Notes: generated by a model not told the origin, from the letters alone. A stretch of DNA of 64,000 bases from Variovorax paradoxus (GCF_009498455.1 NZ_CP045644.1:5707001-5771000), one strand, 5' to 3'. Positions 29,001 through 37,653 are shown, numbered from the stretch's first letter. Numbers and translations are program-made.

Positions 29001-31236
29001 CCTGCGCGCCGAACAGGCCGCGCGCACCGCGCTCGACCAACAGGCGGCGCGCATCGAAGCCGACTACGGCTGCACCGATGCCGATGCCTTCGCGCAGCAG
29101 TTGCAGGCCATGCGCGGCATCGACGCCGGCGCCGGCCTGCGCGCGGCGTTCCACGCCCACCTGCGCACCGACGCGGCCCGCCGCAGCGTCGAACAGCTGG
29201 TCGCCGCCGCACCGCGCGTCGACACGCTCGACGCCCTCTGGCACGACCTGCTGCACGACGCCGGCGCGCAGCCACTGGACGCGCTCGACGCGCTGGCACG
29301 CACGCTGCGCGACCAGGCCGATGCGCTGCCGTCGGTGCTGCAGCCGTTGCAGGAACTGGCCGATGCCGACCCGGCCGTGGCCGCCGCGCTGCGCACGCTG
29401 CCGCTGCCGCCCGAGGCGATCGAGTACGCCGTCGCGCGCGAAGGGCTGGAGCGCGTCTACCGCACCGAGCGCTGGCTGCCGCGCTTCGACGGCGCCACGC
29501 TCGCGCGCCATGCACAGCGCCTGGGCGAAGGCGAACGCAAGCTGCTCGAACGCAACGCACGCACGCTCGCCGCCGCGGTGCGCCAGCGCTTCCGCGACCA
29601 TGTGCAGAAGAGCGCCCTGCCCGCCAGCCAGCTCGACGCCGACGGCAAGGTCTTCAAGAAGAGCTACAACGCGGGCCGCCGCGAGCTCGAGCACGAGTTC
29701 GGCAAGACCATGCGCTACAAGGCGATCCGCGAACTCGCCAGCGGTGACACCGGCCGCGTGGTGCGCGACATGAAACCGATCTGGCTCATGAGCCCGCTGT
29801 CGGTGTCCGACACGCTGCCGCTCGCGGCCGACCTGTTCGACGTGGTGATCTTCGACGAGGCCAGCCAGATTCCAGTGGAAGAAGCCGTGCCCGCGCTGTA
29901 CCGCGCGCCGCAGATCATCGTGGTGGGCGACGAGATGCAGTTGCCGCCGACCAGCTTCTTCTCGTCAGCCCGCGACGCCGAGGAAGACACCGTCACCGTG
30001 GAAGGCGACGATGCAGAGAACGGCGAAGAAGCCGAACGCATCGCCGTCGTGCTCGATGCCGACAGCCTCTTGAACCAGGGTGCGCGCAACCTGCCGGCCA
30101 CGCTGCTGGCCTGGCACTACCGCAGCCGCTACGAGTCGCTCATCGGTTTTTCGAACGCGGCCTTCTACGCGGGCAACCTGTACACCATTCCCGATCGCAG
30201 CCTGCCCGCGCCCGAGCGCGGCGAGATCGTGGTGCAGTCGCGCAGCCCGACCGACGAGTCCGTGAAGGCGCAGGTCGACGCCCTGCTCTCGCGCGCCATC
30301 AGCTTCCACCGCGTGGCCGACGCCGTGTACGAGAACCGCATCAACGACGGCGAGGCGCGCCACATCGCGCAGCTGGTGCGCGAGTTGCTGAAGCGCGAGA
30401 CCGGGCGCAGCCTGGGCATCGTTGCGTTCTCCGAAGCGCAGCAGGGCGAGATCGAGGAAGAGCTGAACGCGCTCGGCGCGGTCGATGCCGACTTTGCGGC
30501 ACGGCTCGAGGCCGAGTACGTGCGCGAGGAAGACGACCAGTTCTGCGGCCTCTTCATCAAGAACCTGGAGAACGTGCAGGGCGACGAGCGCGACATCATC
30601 ATCCTCAGCATCTGCTACGGCCCCAACCCCGAGGGCCGCATGCTGATGAACTTCGGCCCCATCAACCAGCGCGGCGGCGAGAAGCGGCTGAACGTGATCT
30701 TCAGCCGCGCCAAGCACCACATGGCGGTGGTCTCGACCATCCGCCACGAGGCGATCACCAACGACCACAACGAGGGCGCGGCCGCGCTGAAGAACTTCCT
30801 GCGCTATGCCGAGTGCCTGTCACGCGGCGACGAGGACACGGCGCGGCGCGTGCTCGAAGGCATGAACCCGCTCGCGCGCGGCCACGTGGCGCGGCAGGCG
30901 CGCACGGACGACGTCACGGCGCAGATCGCGCAGGCGCTGCGCGCACGCGGCCATGCGGTGGACGAACAGGTGGGGCAGTCGCGTTTTCGCTGCGACCTCG
31001 CGGTGCGCGCATCGGGCCAGGGGCACTATGCGCTGGGCATTCTGGTGGACGGTGCGGCGCAGGACGGCCACCGCCACAACGTGCTGGAGCGCTATGTGTC
31101 GCGCCCCCGCATCCTCGATGCTTTCGGCTGGCAGGTGATGCAGGTGCTGGCCAAGGACTGGCTGCACGCCCCCGAGGCCGTGCTCGACCAGGTCGAGCAG
31201 GCCATCGCAAAGGCCGGGGTCAGCGCAGGACGCTGA
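26020..31236 (+). CDS. Giant DUF4011/SF1 helicase with C-terminal nuclease-like domain
   Basis: A 1,738-residue protein. The DUF4011 signature RDRLFDLSRRNRLLYFK lies near 255-272. The DNA2/NAM7-type superfamily 1 helicase has Walker A GPPGTGKSQT at 648, Walker B VVIFDEASQIP near 1276-1286, GDEMQLPPTSFF near 1303, QGDERDIIILS near 1520 and GGEKRLNVIFSRAK near 1551-1564. About 600 mostly helical residues separate motifs I and II. The last ~90 residues resemble the restriction-endonuclease-like MTES_1575 fold: D1659 (FRCDLAV) is kept, but the usual LGIECDG reads LGILVDG, so the catalytic Glu seems lost. Helicases of this architecture occur in several anti-phage systems; whether this one defends the cell is an inference. 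Its tail overlaps the convergent OB-fold gene by 17 bp. Confidence 0.88.
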   Translation: MTLAPAPLLQLLATAEAHGGLQTDDVLKLVLPLLCEVSALHELGNVAALGSAFAYRVTDAPAEPALALAQPDGTAPRRHPEAIAPLEQPAASVLRVVGETRLTVDAEADVALENLAVMADAGPDTVPTRPVYLPGYTAWELRLGHHDALGDILCLGQVLASLSCGLDFTDSDDLTRFATHRGNLFELNRRLHPVVAAVIFEMTALDRHERARDLPSVIRRLETYRDQPVDLGLDRIAPARDGAGQRRQAIQLHLRDRLFDLSRRNRLLYFKPTQAHVNLTIASVPLVVDLNSIRTDQLCVWDGRFAIDIASCDPVPLARWLRFEDQPYLPGALDRILQEARRDRAEYGFSQLSLVVAFLRWHNLKEGEAERAERIASPLLMLPVELTRKKGVRDQYLLEASASEAQVNPTLRHHLRQLYGIALPETVDLRETSLEQFHAQLSAQIAQSEPGVQLRLVKQPEIAVMHQRARQRLEQFKRRTRVRSPSAVPVASQDFSYAQDDFRPRGLQLFHARVRPVPLPVREAVGGAPQPRAPQMAATVADDTERKTFALRDSSGNPYQWDVDLTAVTLGNFNHRKMSLVRDYSGLAESDLASEAFDRVFSLQPRRVDAETPPALPLADQWPVVQADATQTAAVALARTGTSYIIQGPPGTGKSQTITNLIADYVGRGQRVLFVCEKRAAIDVVFHRLRQQGLDELCCMIHDSQGDKKAFVQNLRKTYELWLEAPGTLAQESTERTQVLDAMDLDLRALERFDAAMHDVPEHIAVTLRELLSRLVALKASDPSLTPLQAEALPAFAAWRRHAELVSRLHLAVTESLGAPSFAQHVFAQLAPSLLAQEKPLARLVERSERAIDLSAPCRDALVDAWPPLAEAGVLWRDALAVVADARSVASLAARGQLALLDAAHPSSLALGAALNDKRTLQQALDAQLQRTAHWRDKLSPGDTEAALAQARTQQGSLLRWLQPSWWRLSGELKRRYDFAAHAVRPQPSQILEDLRAEQAARTALDQQAARIEADYGCTDADAFAQQLQAMRGIDAGAGLRAAFHAHLRTDAARRSVEQLVAAAPRVDTLDALWHDLLHDAGAQPLDALDALARTLRDQADALPSVLQPLQELADADPAVAAALRTLPLPPEAIEYAVAREGLERVYRTERWLPRFDGATLARHAQRLGEGERKLLERNARTLAAAVRQRFRDHVQKSALPASQLDADGKVFKKSYNAGRRELEHEFGKTMRYKAIRELASGDTGRVVRDMKPIWLMSPLSVSDTLPLAADLFDVVIFDEASQIPVEEAVPALYRAPQIIVVGDEMQLPPTSFFSSARDAEEDTVTVEGDDAENGEEAERIAVVLDADSLLNQGARNLPATLLAWHYRSRYESLIGFSNAAFYAGNLYTIPDRSLPAPERGEIVVQSRSPTDESVKAQVDALLSRAISFHRVADAVYENRINDGEARHIAQLVRELLKRETGRSLGIVAFSEAQQGEIEEELNALGAVDADFAARLEAEYVREEDDQFCGLFIKNLENVQGDERDIIILSICYGPNPEGRMLMNFGPINQRGGEKRLNVIFSRAKHHMAVVSTIRHEAITNDHNEGAAALKNFLRYAECLSRGDEDTARRVLEGMNPLARGHVARQARTDDVTAQIAQALRARGHAVDEQVGQSRFRCDLAVRASGQGHYALGILVDGAAQDGHRHNVLERYVSRPRILDAFGWQVMQVLAKDWLHAPEAVLDQVEQAIAKAGVSAGR

Positions 31237-31591
31237 TGACGCGCTTCACGTCGAGTTCGGTCTTGCCGGTGAGCCGGTCCTTGTCGAACTCGCCGCTGAG
31301 CTCGACGCGCACCTTGTCGTCGATCTTCACGCCCGGAGGGAAGTACTTGGCGTCGATCTCGACCTTGATGCGGCCCGTGTCGTCGGCAAAGGTGTAGTGC
31401 TCGCCGCCGTCGTGCGAGACGATGAAGCCGCGCACCGTGGCGTGCTGGTCGTCTTGGCCGGTTTCGAGCAACTGCTTGACCGTCAGGTTCGGCACCGACG
31501 TCGGGCCGGCGTACTGGGCCCAGGCCGCGGCGATGGGCAGCGCCACGCCGAACGTCAACGCGGTGGTCTTGAGGATCTTCTTGAAATGCAT
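31220..31591 (-). CDS. Exported OB-fold (BOF/YgiW-type) protein
   Basis: A 123-residue protein with a signal peptide (MHFKKILKTTALTFGVALPIAAAWA, cut before QYAGP) and a single bacterial OB-fold domain with the family pattern LETGQDDQHATVRGFIV, YTFADDTGRIKVEID and LSGEFDKD. Members such as YgiW are periplasmic and linked to stress tolerance; the ligand is unknown. ATG 31591 is chosen because the signal peptide begins there. It is oriented like dnaE and lies 95 bp downstream of it, separated by a hairpin, so it may be partly co-transcribed. Confidence 0.88.
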   Translation of the reverse strand: MHFKKILKTTALTFGVALPIAAAWAQYAGPTSVPNLTVKQLLETGQDDQHATVRGFIVSHDGGEHYTFADDTGRIKVEIDAKYFPPGVKIDDKVRVELSGEFDKDRLTGKTELDVKRVISVLR

Positions 31592-31640
31592 GCGGTCGTT
31601 TCTCCTGTGAGTGGCCCAAGGCCAGGTTGCAACAACAGAT

Positions 31641-31683
31641 GGACCGCGCACAGGCCTGGGGGTTCCCCAGGCTCGCGCGGTCC
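31641..31683 (-). terminator. Compound hairpin after dnaE
   Basis: Outer 9-bp stem GGACCGCGC / GCGCGGTCC (31641-31649, 31675-31683) enclosing an inner CCTGGGG / CCCCAGG stem. It starts 3 bp beyond the dnaE stop. The minus-strand sequence after it is only moderately T-rich (ATCTGTTGTTGC), so it is a likely but not ideal terminator. Confidence 0.65.
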
Positions 31684-31685
31684 GA

Positions 31686-34600
31686 TCAATCGTAGATGAC
31701 CTGTGCCTTGCCCGCTTCGGCCTGCGCGGTCCAGCTCGCAAGCGCCGCATCGGTCGGGAAGAACTTGGCGCGCTCGCCCAGTTGCAACTCGACCTGCGCC
31801 CCGCCCCGCGCCATCGACAGGCGCACGGGCAGGCCGTGCACCAGATCGCCGACCTCGGTCTGCTCGGTGCGCGCCGGAAAGTCTTTCAGGAGGCGCGCGA
31901 TCTCGGGCACCTTGCCGTTGACTGCCACGCGCAGGAACTTGCCGAAGCGGCAGCGCGCCGAGGCCAAGTCCCACACCTGCTGCACCTGGAATCGCGCCTC
32001 GAAGCCACCGCGCGCGGGCTGCAGCTTGCCGCTCACGATGACGAGCTCGTCGTCCTTCAGCGTGTTGCGGTTGGCGTTGATGAGCGCTTCGTCGGCCGTG
32101 GCGTCGATCGACTCCGACTTGTCGTCGAGCTTGAAGATCGCCAGCCGGCCGCGCTGGCCGTTGATCACGCGGAAGTCGCTCACGATGCCGGCAATGACCT
32201 GCGGGTCGCGGCTGTCGAGCAGGTCGCCGATCTCGCGCTTGCAGAAGCGCCGCACCTCGTGCGCCACCTCGTCGAACAGGTGGCCCGAGAGGTAGAAGCC
32301 GACGGCCGTCTTCTCGAAGGTCAGGCGCTCTTTCACGCCCCAGGGCGTGGCGTCGACCAAGTCGGGCTCCTGCGTGGCCGAGCCGTGTTCGCAGTCGCCG
32401 AAGATGTCGACCTGCGACGCATTGGCCGCCGTGGCGTTGGCGAACTCGAAGGCGCGGTCGACCGAGGCAATGAGCGATGCGCGGTTCTGCTGAATCGCGT
32501 CGAACGCGCCGGCCTTGATGAGTGCTTCGACCGTGCGCTTGTTGATGCGCTGGCGGTCGATGCGCACGCAGAAGTCGTACAGGCTCTTGAACGGCCCGCC
32601 CTCTTCGCGCGCACGCACCACGGCCTCGACCGCGAGCTGGCCCGTGCCCTTCACGGCGCCCAGGCCGTAGCGGATGATCTTGTTGGTGACCGGCTCGAAA
32701 CGGTAGTTGCCGCGGTTCACGTCCGGCGGCTCGAAGGTGATGTTGAAGTTCTTCTGGGCGTCTTCGAACAAGAGCTTGAGCTTGTCCGTGTCGTCCATTT
32801 CCACGGTCATATTCGCGCAGAAGAACTCGGCCGTGTAGTGGACCTTGAGCCAGCCCGTGTGGTACGCCAGCAGCGAGTAGGCGGCGGCGTGCGACTTGTT
32901 GAAGCCGTAGCCCGCGAACTTCTCCATCAAGTCGAAGATTTCGTCGGCCTTGTCCTGCACGATGCCGTGCGTGGCCAGCGCGCCCGCGCGGAACTTCTCG
33001 CGGTGCTCGGCCATTTCCTCGAGCTTCTTCTTGCCCATCGCGCGGCGCAGCAAGTCGGCGCCGCCGAGCGAGTAGCCGCCCAGGATCTGCGCGGTCTGCA
33101 TCACCTGCTCCTGGTAGACCATGATCCCGTAGGTCTCGGAGAGCATCTCGGCCACGGCCGGGTGCGGGTACTCCACGTCTTCGCGGCCGTGCTTGCGCGC
33201 CACGAAACTGGGAATCAGGTCCATCGGGCCCGGGCGGTACAGCGCGTTCAGCGCGATCAGGTCTTCCAGGCGCGTGGGCCGCGCGTCCTTCAGCATGCCC
33301 TGCATGCCGCGCGATTCGAACTGGAACACCGCCTCGGTCTTGCCGTCGGAGAACAGGCGGTAGGTCGGCCCGTCGTTCAGCGGGATGTTCTCGAACGCGA
33401 AGTTCTCCTGGCCCTTGTGGCGCTTCATGATGAACTCGCGCGCAATCTCCAGGATGGTGAGCGTCGCAAGACCCAAAAAGTCGAACTTCACGAGGCCGAT
33501 GGCTTCGACGTCGTCCTTGTCGTACTGGCTCACGGCCGATTCGCTGCCGGGCTGCTGGTACAGCGGGCAGAAGTCGGTGAGCTTGCCCGGTGCAATGAGC
33601 ACGCCGCCGGCGTGCATGCCGATGTTGCGGGTCATGCCTTCGAGCTTCTGCGCGAGCTCGACCAGCATGCGGACTTCTTCTTCCTTCTCGATGCGCTCCG
33701 CGAGCTGCGGCTCCATCTCGATGGCGTAGTTGTTCTTGTCGCCTTCGATCTTGGTCGCGGGCGGATATTGCAGCGTGACCGACATGCCCGGCTTGTTCGG
33801 AATCAGCTTGCTGATGCCGTCGCAGAACATGTAGCTCATGTCGAGCACGCGGCCCACGTCGCGGATGGCCGCGCGCGCGGCCATGGTGCCGAAGGTGGCG
33901 ATCTGGCTCACGGCGTTGCGGCCGTACTTGTCCTTCACGTAGTCGATCACGCGGTCCCGGTTGCCCTGGCAGAAGTCGATGTCGAAGTCGGGCATCGAGA
34001 CGCGTTCGGGGTTCAGGAAACGTTCGAACAGCAGCTTGTATTCGAGCGGATCGAGGTCGGTGATCTTCAGCGCGTAGGCCACAAGCGAGCCCGCACCCGA
34101 GCCCCGGCCCGGGCCCACGGGGCAGCCGTTTTCCTTGGCCCACTTGATGAAGTCGCCCACGATCAGGAAGTAGCCGGGGAAGCCCATGTTCAGGATCGTG
34201 TTGATCTCGAACTCGAGGCGTTCCACGTAACGCGGCCGTTCGGCCTCGCGCTTGGCTTCGTCGGGGTACAGGTGCTTCAGCCGCACCTCGAGGCCCTCGA
34301 ACGATTCCTGGCGGAAGAACTCGTCGATCGGCATGCGCACGCCTTCGGCGATGAAGGGCGTCGGAAAGTCGGGCAGCTGCGGCTTGCCGAGCACCAGCGT
34401 GAGGTTGCAGCGCTTGGCGATCTCGACCGTGTTGGCCAGCGCGCTCGGCACGTCAGCGAACAGCGCCTGCATCTCGGCGCTCGACTTGAAGTACTGCTCT
34501 TCGGTGAACTTGCGCACGCGGCGCGGGTTGCCCAGAATTTCGCCTTCGGAAATGCACACGCGCGCCTCGTGCGCTTCGTAGTCCTGGCGTTCGGCGAACT

Positions 34601-35204
34601 GCACTGGGTGCGTGGCGACCACCGGCAGCTTCAGGCGGGCCGCGAGCTTCACCGCGGCAATCACGTGCGGCTCGTCTTCGGGGCGGCCGGCGCGTTGCAG
34701 CTCGATGTAGAAGCGGTGCGGGAACATGCCCGCGAGCTGCAGCGCCAGCTCGGCGGCGCGCTCTTCCTGGCCTTGCAGCAGCGGCTGGCCCAGCGGCCCG
34801 GCCTGTGCACCCGACAGCGCGATCAGGCCGCCCTGCAGCTCCTGCAGCCATTCGAGCTTGCAGGCCGCCTGCGACTGGCCGCGGCTCACGTTCTGCGTCC
34901 AGGCGCGGGCCAGCAGCTCCGACAGGTTGAGGTAGCCCTCGGTGCTCTGCACCAGCAGGATGAGGCGGGTCAACGCGCCGGGCTCCTTGCCCAGCCCGTC
35001 GATGAAGATTTCAGCGCCGATGACGGGCTTGACGCCCTTGCCCCGGCCCTGCTTGTAGAACTTGACCGCCCCGAACAGGTTGTTCAGGTCGGTGATGGCC
35101 AATGCGGGCTGCTTGTCGGCAGCGGCGGCCTTGATGACTTCGTCGATTCGATTCGTGCCATCGACGACGGAAAACTCGGTGTGCAGACGCAGGTGAACAA
35201 ACAT
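31686..35204 (-). CDS. dnaE: DNA polymerase III alpha subunit
   Basis: The 1,172-residue catalytic subunit of the replicative polymerase. The N-terminal PHP domain begins FVHLRLHTEFSVVDG, and the catalytic aspartates lie in MPDFDIDF (D406 and D408 by count); GRGSGAGSLVAYALKITDLDPL is the conserved palm segment. A helix-hairpin-helix, OB-fold (near 950-1060) and C-terminal tau-binding region complete the type I DnaE layout at normal length. The ATG is only 6 bp downstream of a TACAAT hexamer, with no room for a Shine-Dalgarno, so translation may be leaderless. Divergent from trhO. Confidence 0.98.
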   Translation of the reverse strand: MFVHLRLHTEFSVVDGTNRIDEVIKAAAADKQPALAITDLNNLFGAVKFYKQGRGKGVKPVIGAEIFIDGLGKEPGALTRLILLVQSTEGYLNLSELLARAWTQNVSRGQSQAACKLEWLQELQGGLIALSGAQAGPLGQPLLQGQEERAAELALQLAGMFPHRFYIELQRAGRPEDEPHVIAAVKLAARLKLPVVATHPVQFAERQDYEAHEARVCISEGEILGNPRRVRKFTEEQYFKSSAEMQALFADVPSALANTVEIAKRCNLTLVLGKPQLPDFPTPFIAEGVRMPIDEFFRQESFEGLEVRLKHLYPDEAKREAERPRYVERLEFEINTILNMGFPGYFLIVGDFIKWAKENGCPVGPGRGSGAGSLVAYALKITDLDPLEYKLLFERFLNPERVSMPDFDIDFCQGNRDRVIDYVKDKYGRNAVSQIATFGTMAARAAIRDVGRVLDMSYMFCDGISKLIPNKPGMSVTLQYPPATKIEGDKNNYAIEMEPQLAERIEKEEEVRMLVELAQKLEGMTRNIGMHAGGVLIAPGKLTDFCPLYQQPGSESAVSQYDKDDVEAIGLVKFDFLGLATLTILEIAREFIMKRHKGQENFAFENIPLNDGPTYRLFSDGKTEAVFQFESRGMQGMLKDARPTRLEDLIALNALYRPGPMDLIPSFVARKHGREDVEYPHPAVAEMLSETYGIMVYQEQVMQTAQILGGYSLGGADLLRRAMGKKKLEEMAEHREKFRAGALATHGIVQDKADEIFDLMEKFAGYGFNKSHAAAYSLLAYHTGWLKVHYTAEFFCANMTVEMDDTDKLKLLFEDAQKNFNITFEPPDVNRGNYRFEPVTNKIIRYGLGAVKGTGQLAVEAVVRAREEGGPFKSLYDFCVRIDRQRINKRTVEALIKAGAFDAIQQNRASLIASVDRAFEFANATAANASQVDIFGDCEHGSATQEPDLVDATPWGVKERLTFEKTAVGFYLSGHLFDEVAHEVRRFCKREIGDLLDSRDPQVIAGIVSDFRVINGQRGRLAIFKLDDKSESIDATADEALINANRNTLKDDELVIVSGKLQPARGGFEARFQVQQVWDLASARCRFGKFLRVAVNGKVPEIARLLKDFPARTEQTEVGDLVHGLPVRLSMARGGAQVELQLGERAKFFPTDAALASWTAQAEAGKAQVIYD

Positions 35205-35265
35205 CCGTCGATTGTAGGAAGCGCCACCCCACGATGTGGTGCGGTGATCCCTACAATCCCGCCCC
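35205..35265. promoter_or_regulatory. Divergent dnaE / trhO promoter region
   Basis: Only 61 bp separate the two start codons. Each gene has a TACAAT -10 box very close to its start: 35216-35211 on the minus strand (6 bp before the dnaE ATG) and 35252-35257 on the plus strand (8 bp before the trhO GTG). Transcription from either box would begin at or next to the start codon, giving leaderless mRNAs. No good -35 elements are seen. Confidence 0.5.
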
Positions 35266-36051
35266 GTGCAAGAGATTTTGAATATCGCCGCCTACAAGTT
35301 CGTGGGCATCAACGACAGCCCCGTGCTGCGTGAGACCCTGCGCGACCGCGCGCAGGCCCTGGGCCTCATGGGCACCATCCTGCTGGCGCCCGAAGGTATC
35401 AACCTGTTTCTGGCAGGCACGGCGCAGGCCATCCACGCCTTCCTGGCCGACCTGCGTGCCGATGCGCGCTTTGCCGACCTCGAAACCAAGGAAAGCTGGT
35501 CGGCCACGCAGCCCTTCCGGCGCATGCTGGTGAAGCTCAAGCGCGAGATCATCCGCATGGACCACCCCGCGATCCAGCCCGCCGCCGGCCGTGCGCCCGG
35601 CGTGGACGCGCCCACGCTCAAGCGCTGGCTCGACCAGGGCCACGACGACGAAGGCCGCGAGATCGTGATGCTCGACACGCGCAACGACTTCGAGGTCGAC
35701 GAAGGCACCTTCGACGGCGCGATCGACTGGCGCATCACCAAGTTCACCGAATTCCCGCCCGCACTGAAGGCGCACCGCGCCGACTTCGAAGGCAAGACCG
35801 TGGTGAGCTTCTGCACCGGAGGCATCCGCTGCGAGAAGGCCGCCATCCTCATGCGCGAGGAAGGCGTGGAACACGTGCTGCAGCTCGAAGGCGGCATCCT
35901 CAAGTACTTCGAGGACGTCGGCGGCGCGCACTACCACGGCGACTGCTTCGTGTTCGACGGACGCCGGGCCCTGGCACCCGACCTCAGTGCGCGCGCCTCC
36001 GACGCCAGCGCCCGGGCCTCGGAAGACCCGGACATCGGCATCAAGCAATAA
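35266..36051 (+). CDS. trhO: tRNA uridine(34) hydroxylase (rhodanese family)
   Basis: A 261-residue YceA/TrhO-type protein. TrhO uses O2 to hydroxylate U34 in a set of tRNAs, the first step toward 5-methoxy- or 5-carboxymethoxyuridine. The N-terminal acylphosphatase-like domain ([24 protein letters not shown]) is followed by a rhodanese domain with active-site Cys183 in [13 protein letters not shown]. The C-terminal CXXC-type cysteines of some relatives are absent: it ends in a short Ala/Ser-rich tail. GTG start at 35266 is set by the family N-terminus; there is no Shine-Dalgarno, fitting leaderless expression. Confidence 0.93.
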   Translation: MQEILNIAAYKFVGINDSPVLRETLRDRAQALGLMGTILLAPEGINLFLAGTAQAIHAFLADLRADARFADLETKESWSATQPFRRMLVKLKREIIRMDHPAIQPAAGRAPGVDAPTLKRWLDQGHDDEGREIVMLDTRNDFEVDEGTFDGAIDWRITKFTEFPPALKAHRADFEGKTVVSFCTGGIRCEKAAILMREEGVEHVLQLEGGILKYFEDVGGAHYHGDCFVFDGRRALAPDLSARASDASARASEDPDIGIKQ

Positions 36052-36066
36052 ACAAGGCGCGCAGGC

Positions 36067-36990
36067 TCAGACCGGCGTAGTGCCGACGTCGGGTTCGCGC
36101 ACGCCGAAGGGCTTGCCCGGCAGGGGAATGAACTCGGTCTCGCCAGGCACCTGGCCCATGCGCTGCGCGGCCCAGTCGCCGCCGGCCTCGAGAATGCGTT
36201 CGCGCCGGCTCGAAACGAAATTCCAGGTGATGTAGCGCGGGCCATCGAGCGGCTCGCCGCCGATCACCATGAGGCGCACTGCCGTGTCGGCCGTGAACAC
36301 CGCGCCCTGCCCGTCGGGCAGCACCGCCATCGTGTGGGCGGGCGCCGGCTCGCCGTTCACCTGCGCATCGGCATCGACCATGTAAACCGCCAGTTCGGGC
36401 GCCAGCGCGGGCAGCTCGAAACGGCCGCCGGCCGGCAGCGCGATGTCCAGGTAGACCGTCTGCGCCAGCGTCTTCACCGGCGAGCGCACGCCGAAGGCCT
36501 CGCCCACCAGCACGCGCACCGGCACGCCCTGCACCGTGAGCTCGGGAATCGCCTCTGCCGGCGTGTGCTCGAAGCTGGGCTCGACCTCTTCATGGGCCTG
36601 CGGCAGCGCGGCCCACAGCTGCAGGCCGTGGTTCACGTAGGTGTCGGCCAGCAGGCGCTCGGGCTTGCGCTCGGAGTGCACGATGCCGCGCCCCGCGGTC
36701 ATCCAGTTGATGGCGCCCGGCAGGATTTCCTGCACGCTGCCGAGGCTGTCGCGGTGCATCATCGCGCCGTCGAACAGGTAGGTGACCGTCGACAGGCCAA
36801 TGTGCGGATGCGGTCGCACGTCGTGCGCGTTGCCGGGCTGCTCGGTGGCCGGACCGAAGTGGTCGAAGAACACGAAGGGCCCGACCGAGCGGCGCTGCGC
36901 CGCCGGCAGCACGCGGCGCACGTTGAAGCCACCGCCCAGGTCCTTGTCGTGGGGTCGCAGCAATTGGATTTCGGGGATGGTGTCGGTCAT
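36067..36990 (-). CDS. Pirin family bicupin protein
   Basis: A 307-residue bicupin. The metal-binding pattern is in the N-terminal cupin, with HPHIGLSTVTYLFDGAMMHRD and RGIVHSERKPERL giving the three His and one Glu ligands. Bacterial pirins include quercetin dioxygenases and regulators of redox metabolism; the activity here is not fixed. Stop is 15 bp from the convergent trhO stop. It is the last gene of a leftward group with a WrbA-like flavodoxin, a DoxX protein and another pirin, under a probable LysR regulator, which suggests a response to quinones, phenolics or electrophiles. Confidence 0.9.
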   Translation of the reverse strand: MTDTIPEIQLLRPHDKDLGGGFNVRRVLPAAQRRSVGPFVFFDHFGPATEQPGNAHDVRPHPHIGLSTVTYLFDGAMMHRDSLGSVQEILPGAINWMTAGRGIVHSERKPERLLADTYVNHGLQLWAALPQAHEEVEPSFEHTPAEAIPELTVQGVPVRVLVGEAFGVRSPVKTLAQTVYLDIALPAGGRFELPALAPELAVYMVDADAQVNGEPAPAHTMAVLPDGQGAVFTADTAVRLMVIGGEPLDGPRYITWNFVSSRRERILEAGGDWAAQRMGQVPGETEFIPLPGKPFGVREPDVGTTPV

Positions 36991-37024
36991 CGTGAGGTCC
37001 TTATGGGCGAAGTTCGGTGGGGCG

Positions 37025-37576
37025 TTATGCGCGCGATCTTGCCACCGTGCCGATGCGCTCGCCGAAGGCGCGTGCGGTCTCGAGGTCGCCCTTCGGCATC
37101 TCGGCGGGGCTCGCGTCCGAAGGCGATTGCGTGAGCAGGCCGCCGTAGCCGCCGACGTAGTTCATCGCGTCGCGCGTGGCCGCCTTGTTGTTGGTCGGCA
37201 GGATGCCCATGCTGACCCAGATGCCGCTGTGCTGCATGGCCAGCGTCCACAGGTAGGTCATGGTCGTGACCTTGTCGCCGTTCATCGTGGCGCTGTTGGT
37301 GAAGCCGGCGAAGAGCTTGTCTTTCCAGCCTTGCGTGTACCAGACCTTCGACGACGCATCGGCGAATTTCTTGAACTGCCAGCTCACGCCGCCCATGTAG
37401 GTCGGCGAGCCGAAGATGATCGCGTCGGCCGCGGCCAGCGTTTCCCAGCCATCGGCCGGCAGGTTGCCGTCGGCGTCGATGGCGAGCAGTTGCGCGCCCG
37501 CGCCGTCGGCCACGGCCTGGGCCACGCGCTGGGTGTGGCCGTAGCCGGAATGGAAGACAACGACGATGTTTGCCAT
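37025..37576 (-). CDS. WrbA-like flavodoxin / NAD(P)H:quinone oxidoreductase
   Basis: A 183-residue FMN-binding flavodoxin-fold protein. The FMN phosphate loop is VVFHSGYGHTQRVA (residues about 5-18), the isoalloxazine loop is FGSPTYMGGVSWQFK, and GILPTNN and GGYGG are further cofactor contacts. WrbA-type enzymes reduce quinones by two electrons and so avoid semiquinone radicals. ATG 37576 fits the fold start; an upstream extension carries no sense. It lies between DoxX and the first pirin gene with 34-77 bp gaps. Confidence 0.9.
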   Translation of the reverse strand: MANIVVVFHSGYGHTQRVAQAVADGAGAQLLAIDADGNLPADGWETLAAADAIIFGSPTYMGGVSWQFKKFADASSKVWYTQGWKDKLFAGFTNSATMNGDKVTTMTYLWTLAMQHSGIWVSMGILPTNNKAATRDAMNYVGGYGGLLTQSPSDASPAEMPKGDLETARAFGERIGTVARSRA

Positions 37577-37653
37577 GAAACGAGTTTCCTCAAAGAAGCG
37601 ATGGAGTCGGAAGGCCGCGCCCACGCGGTGTGCGCGGCCTGAGGGGAACGAGC

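Noticed and set aside
25783..29694. 1,303-codon minus-strand open frame opposite the helicase
   Set aside because: Shadow of the helicase gene; Gln/Arg/Val/Gly-rich without domains, and all helicase motifs lie on the plus strand.
35226..35245. CCAC-GAT-GTGG hairpin between dnaE and trhO as an operator
   Set aside because: The stem is only 4 bp and could be chance in GC-rich DNA; noted only for its likeness to the core of the palindrome at 24689.
31611..35333. 1,240-codon plus-strand open frame opposite dnaE
   Set aside because: Antisense shadow of a certain dnaE gene with intact PHP and polymerase motifs.
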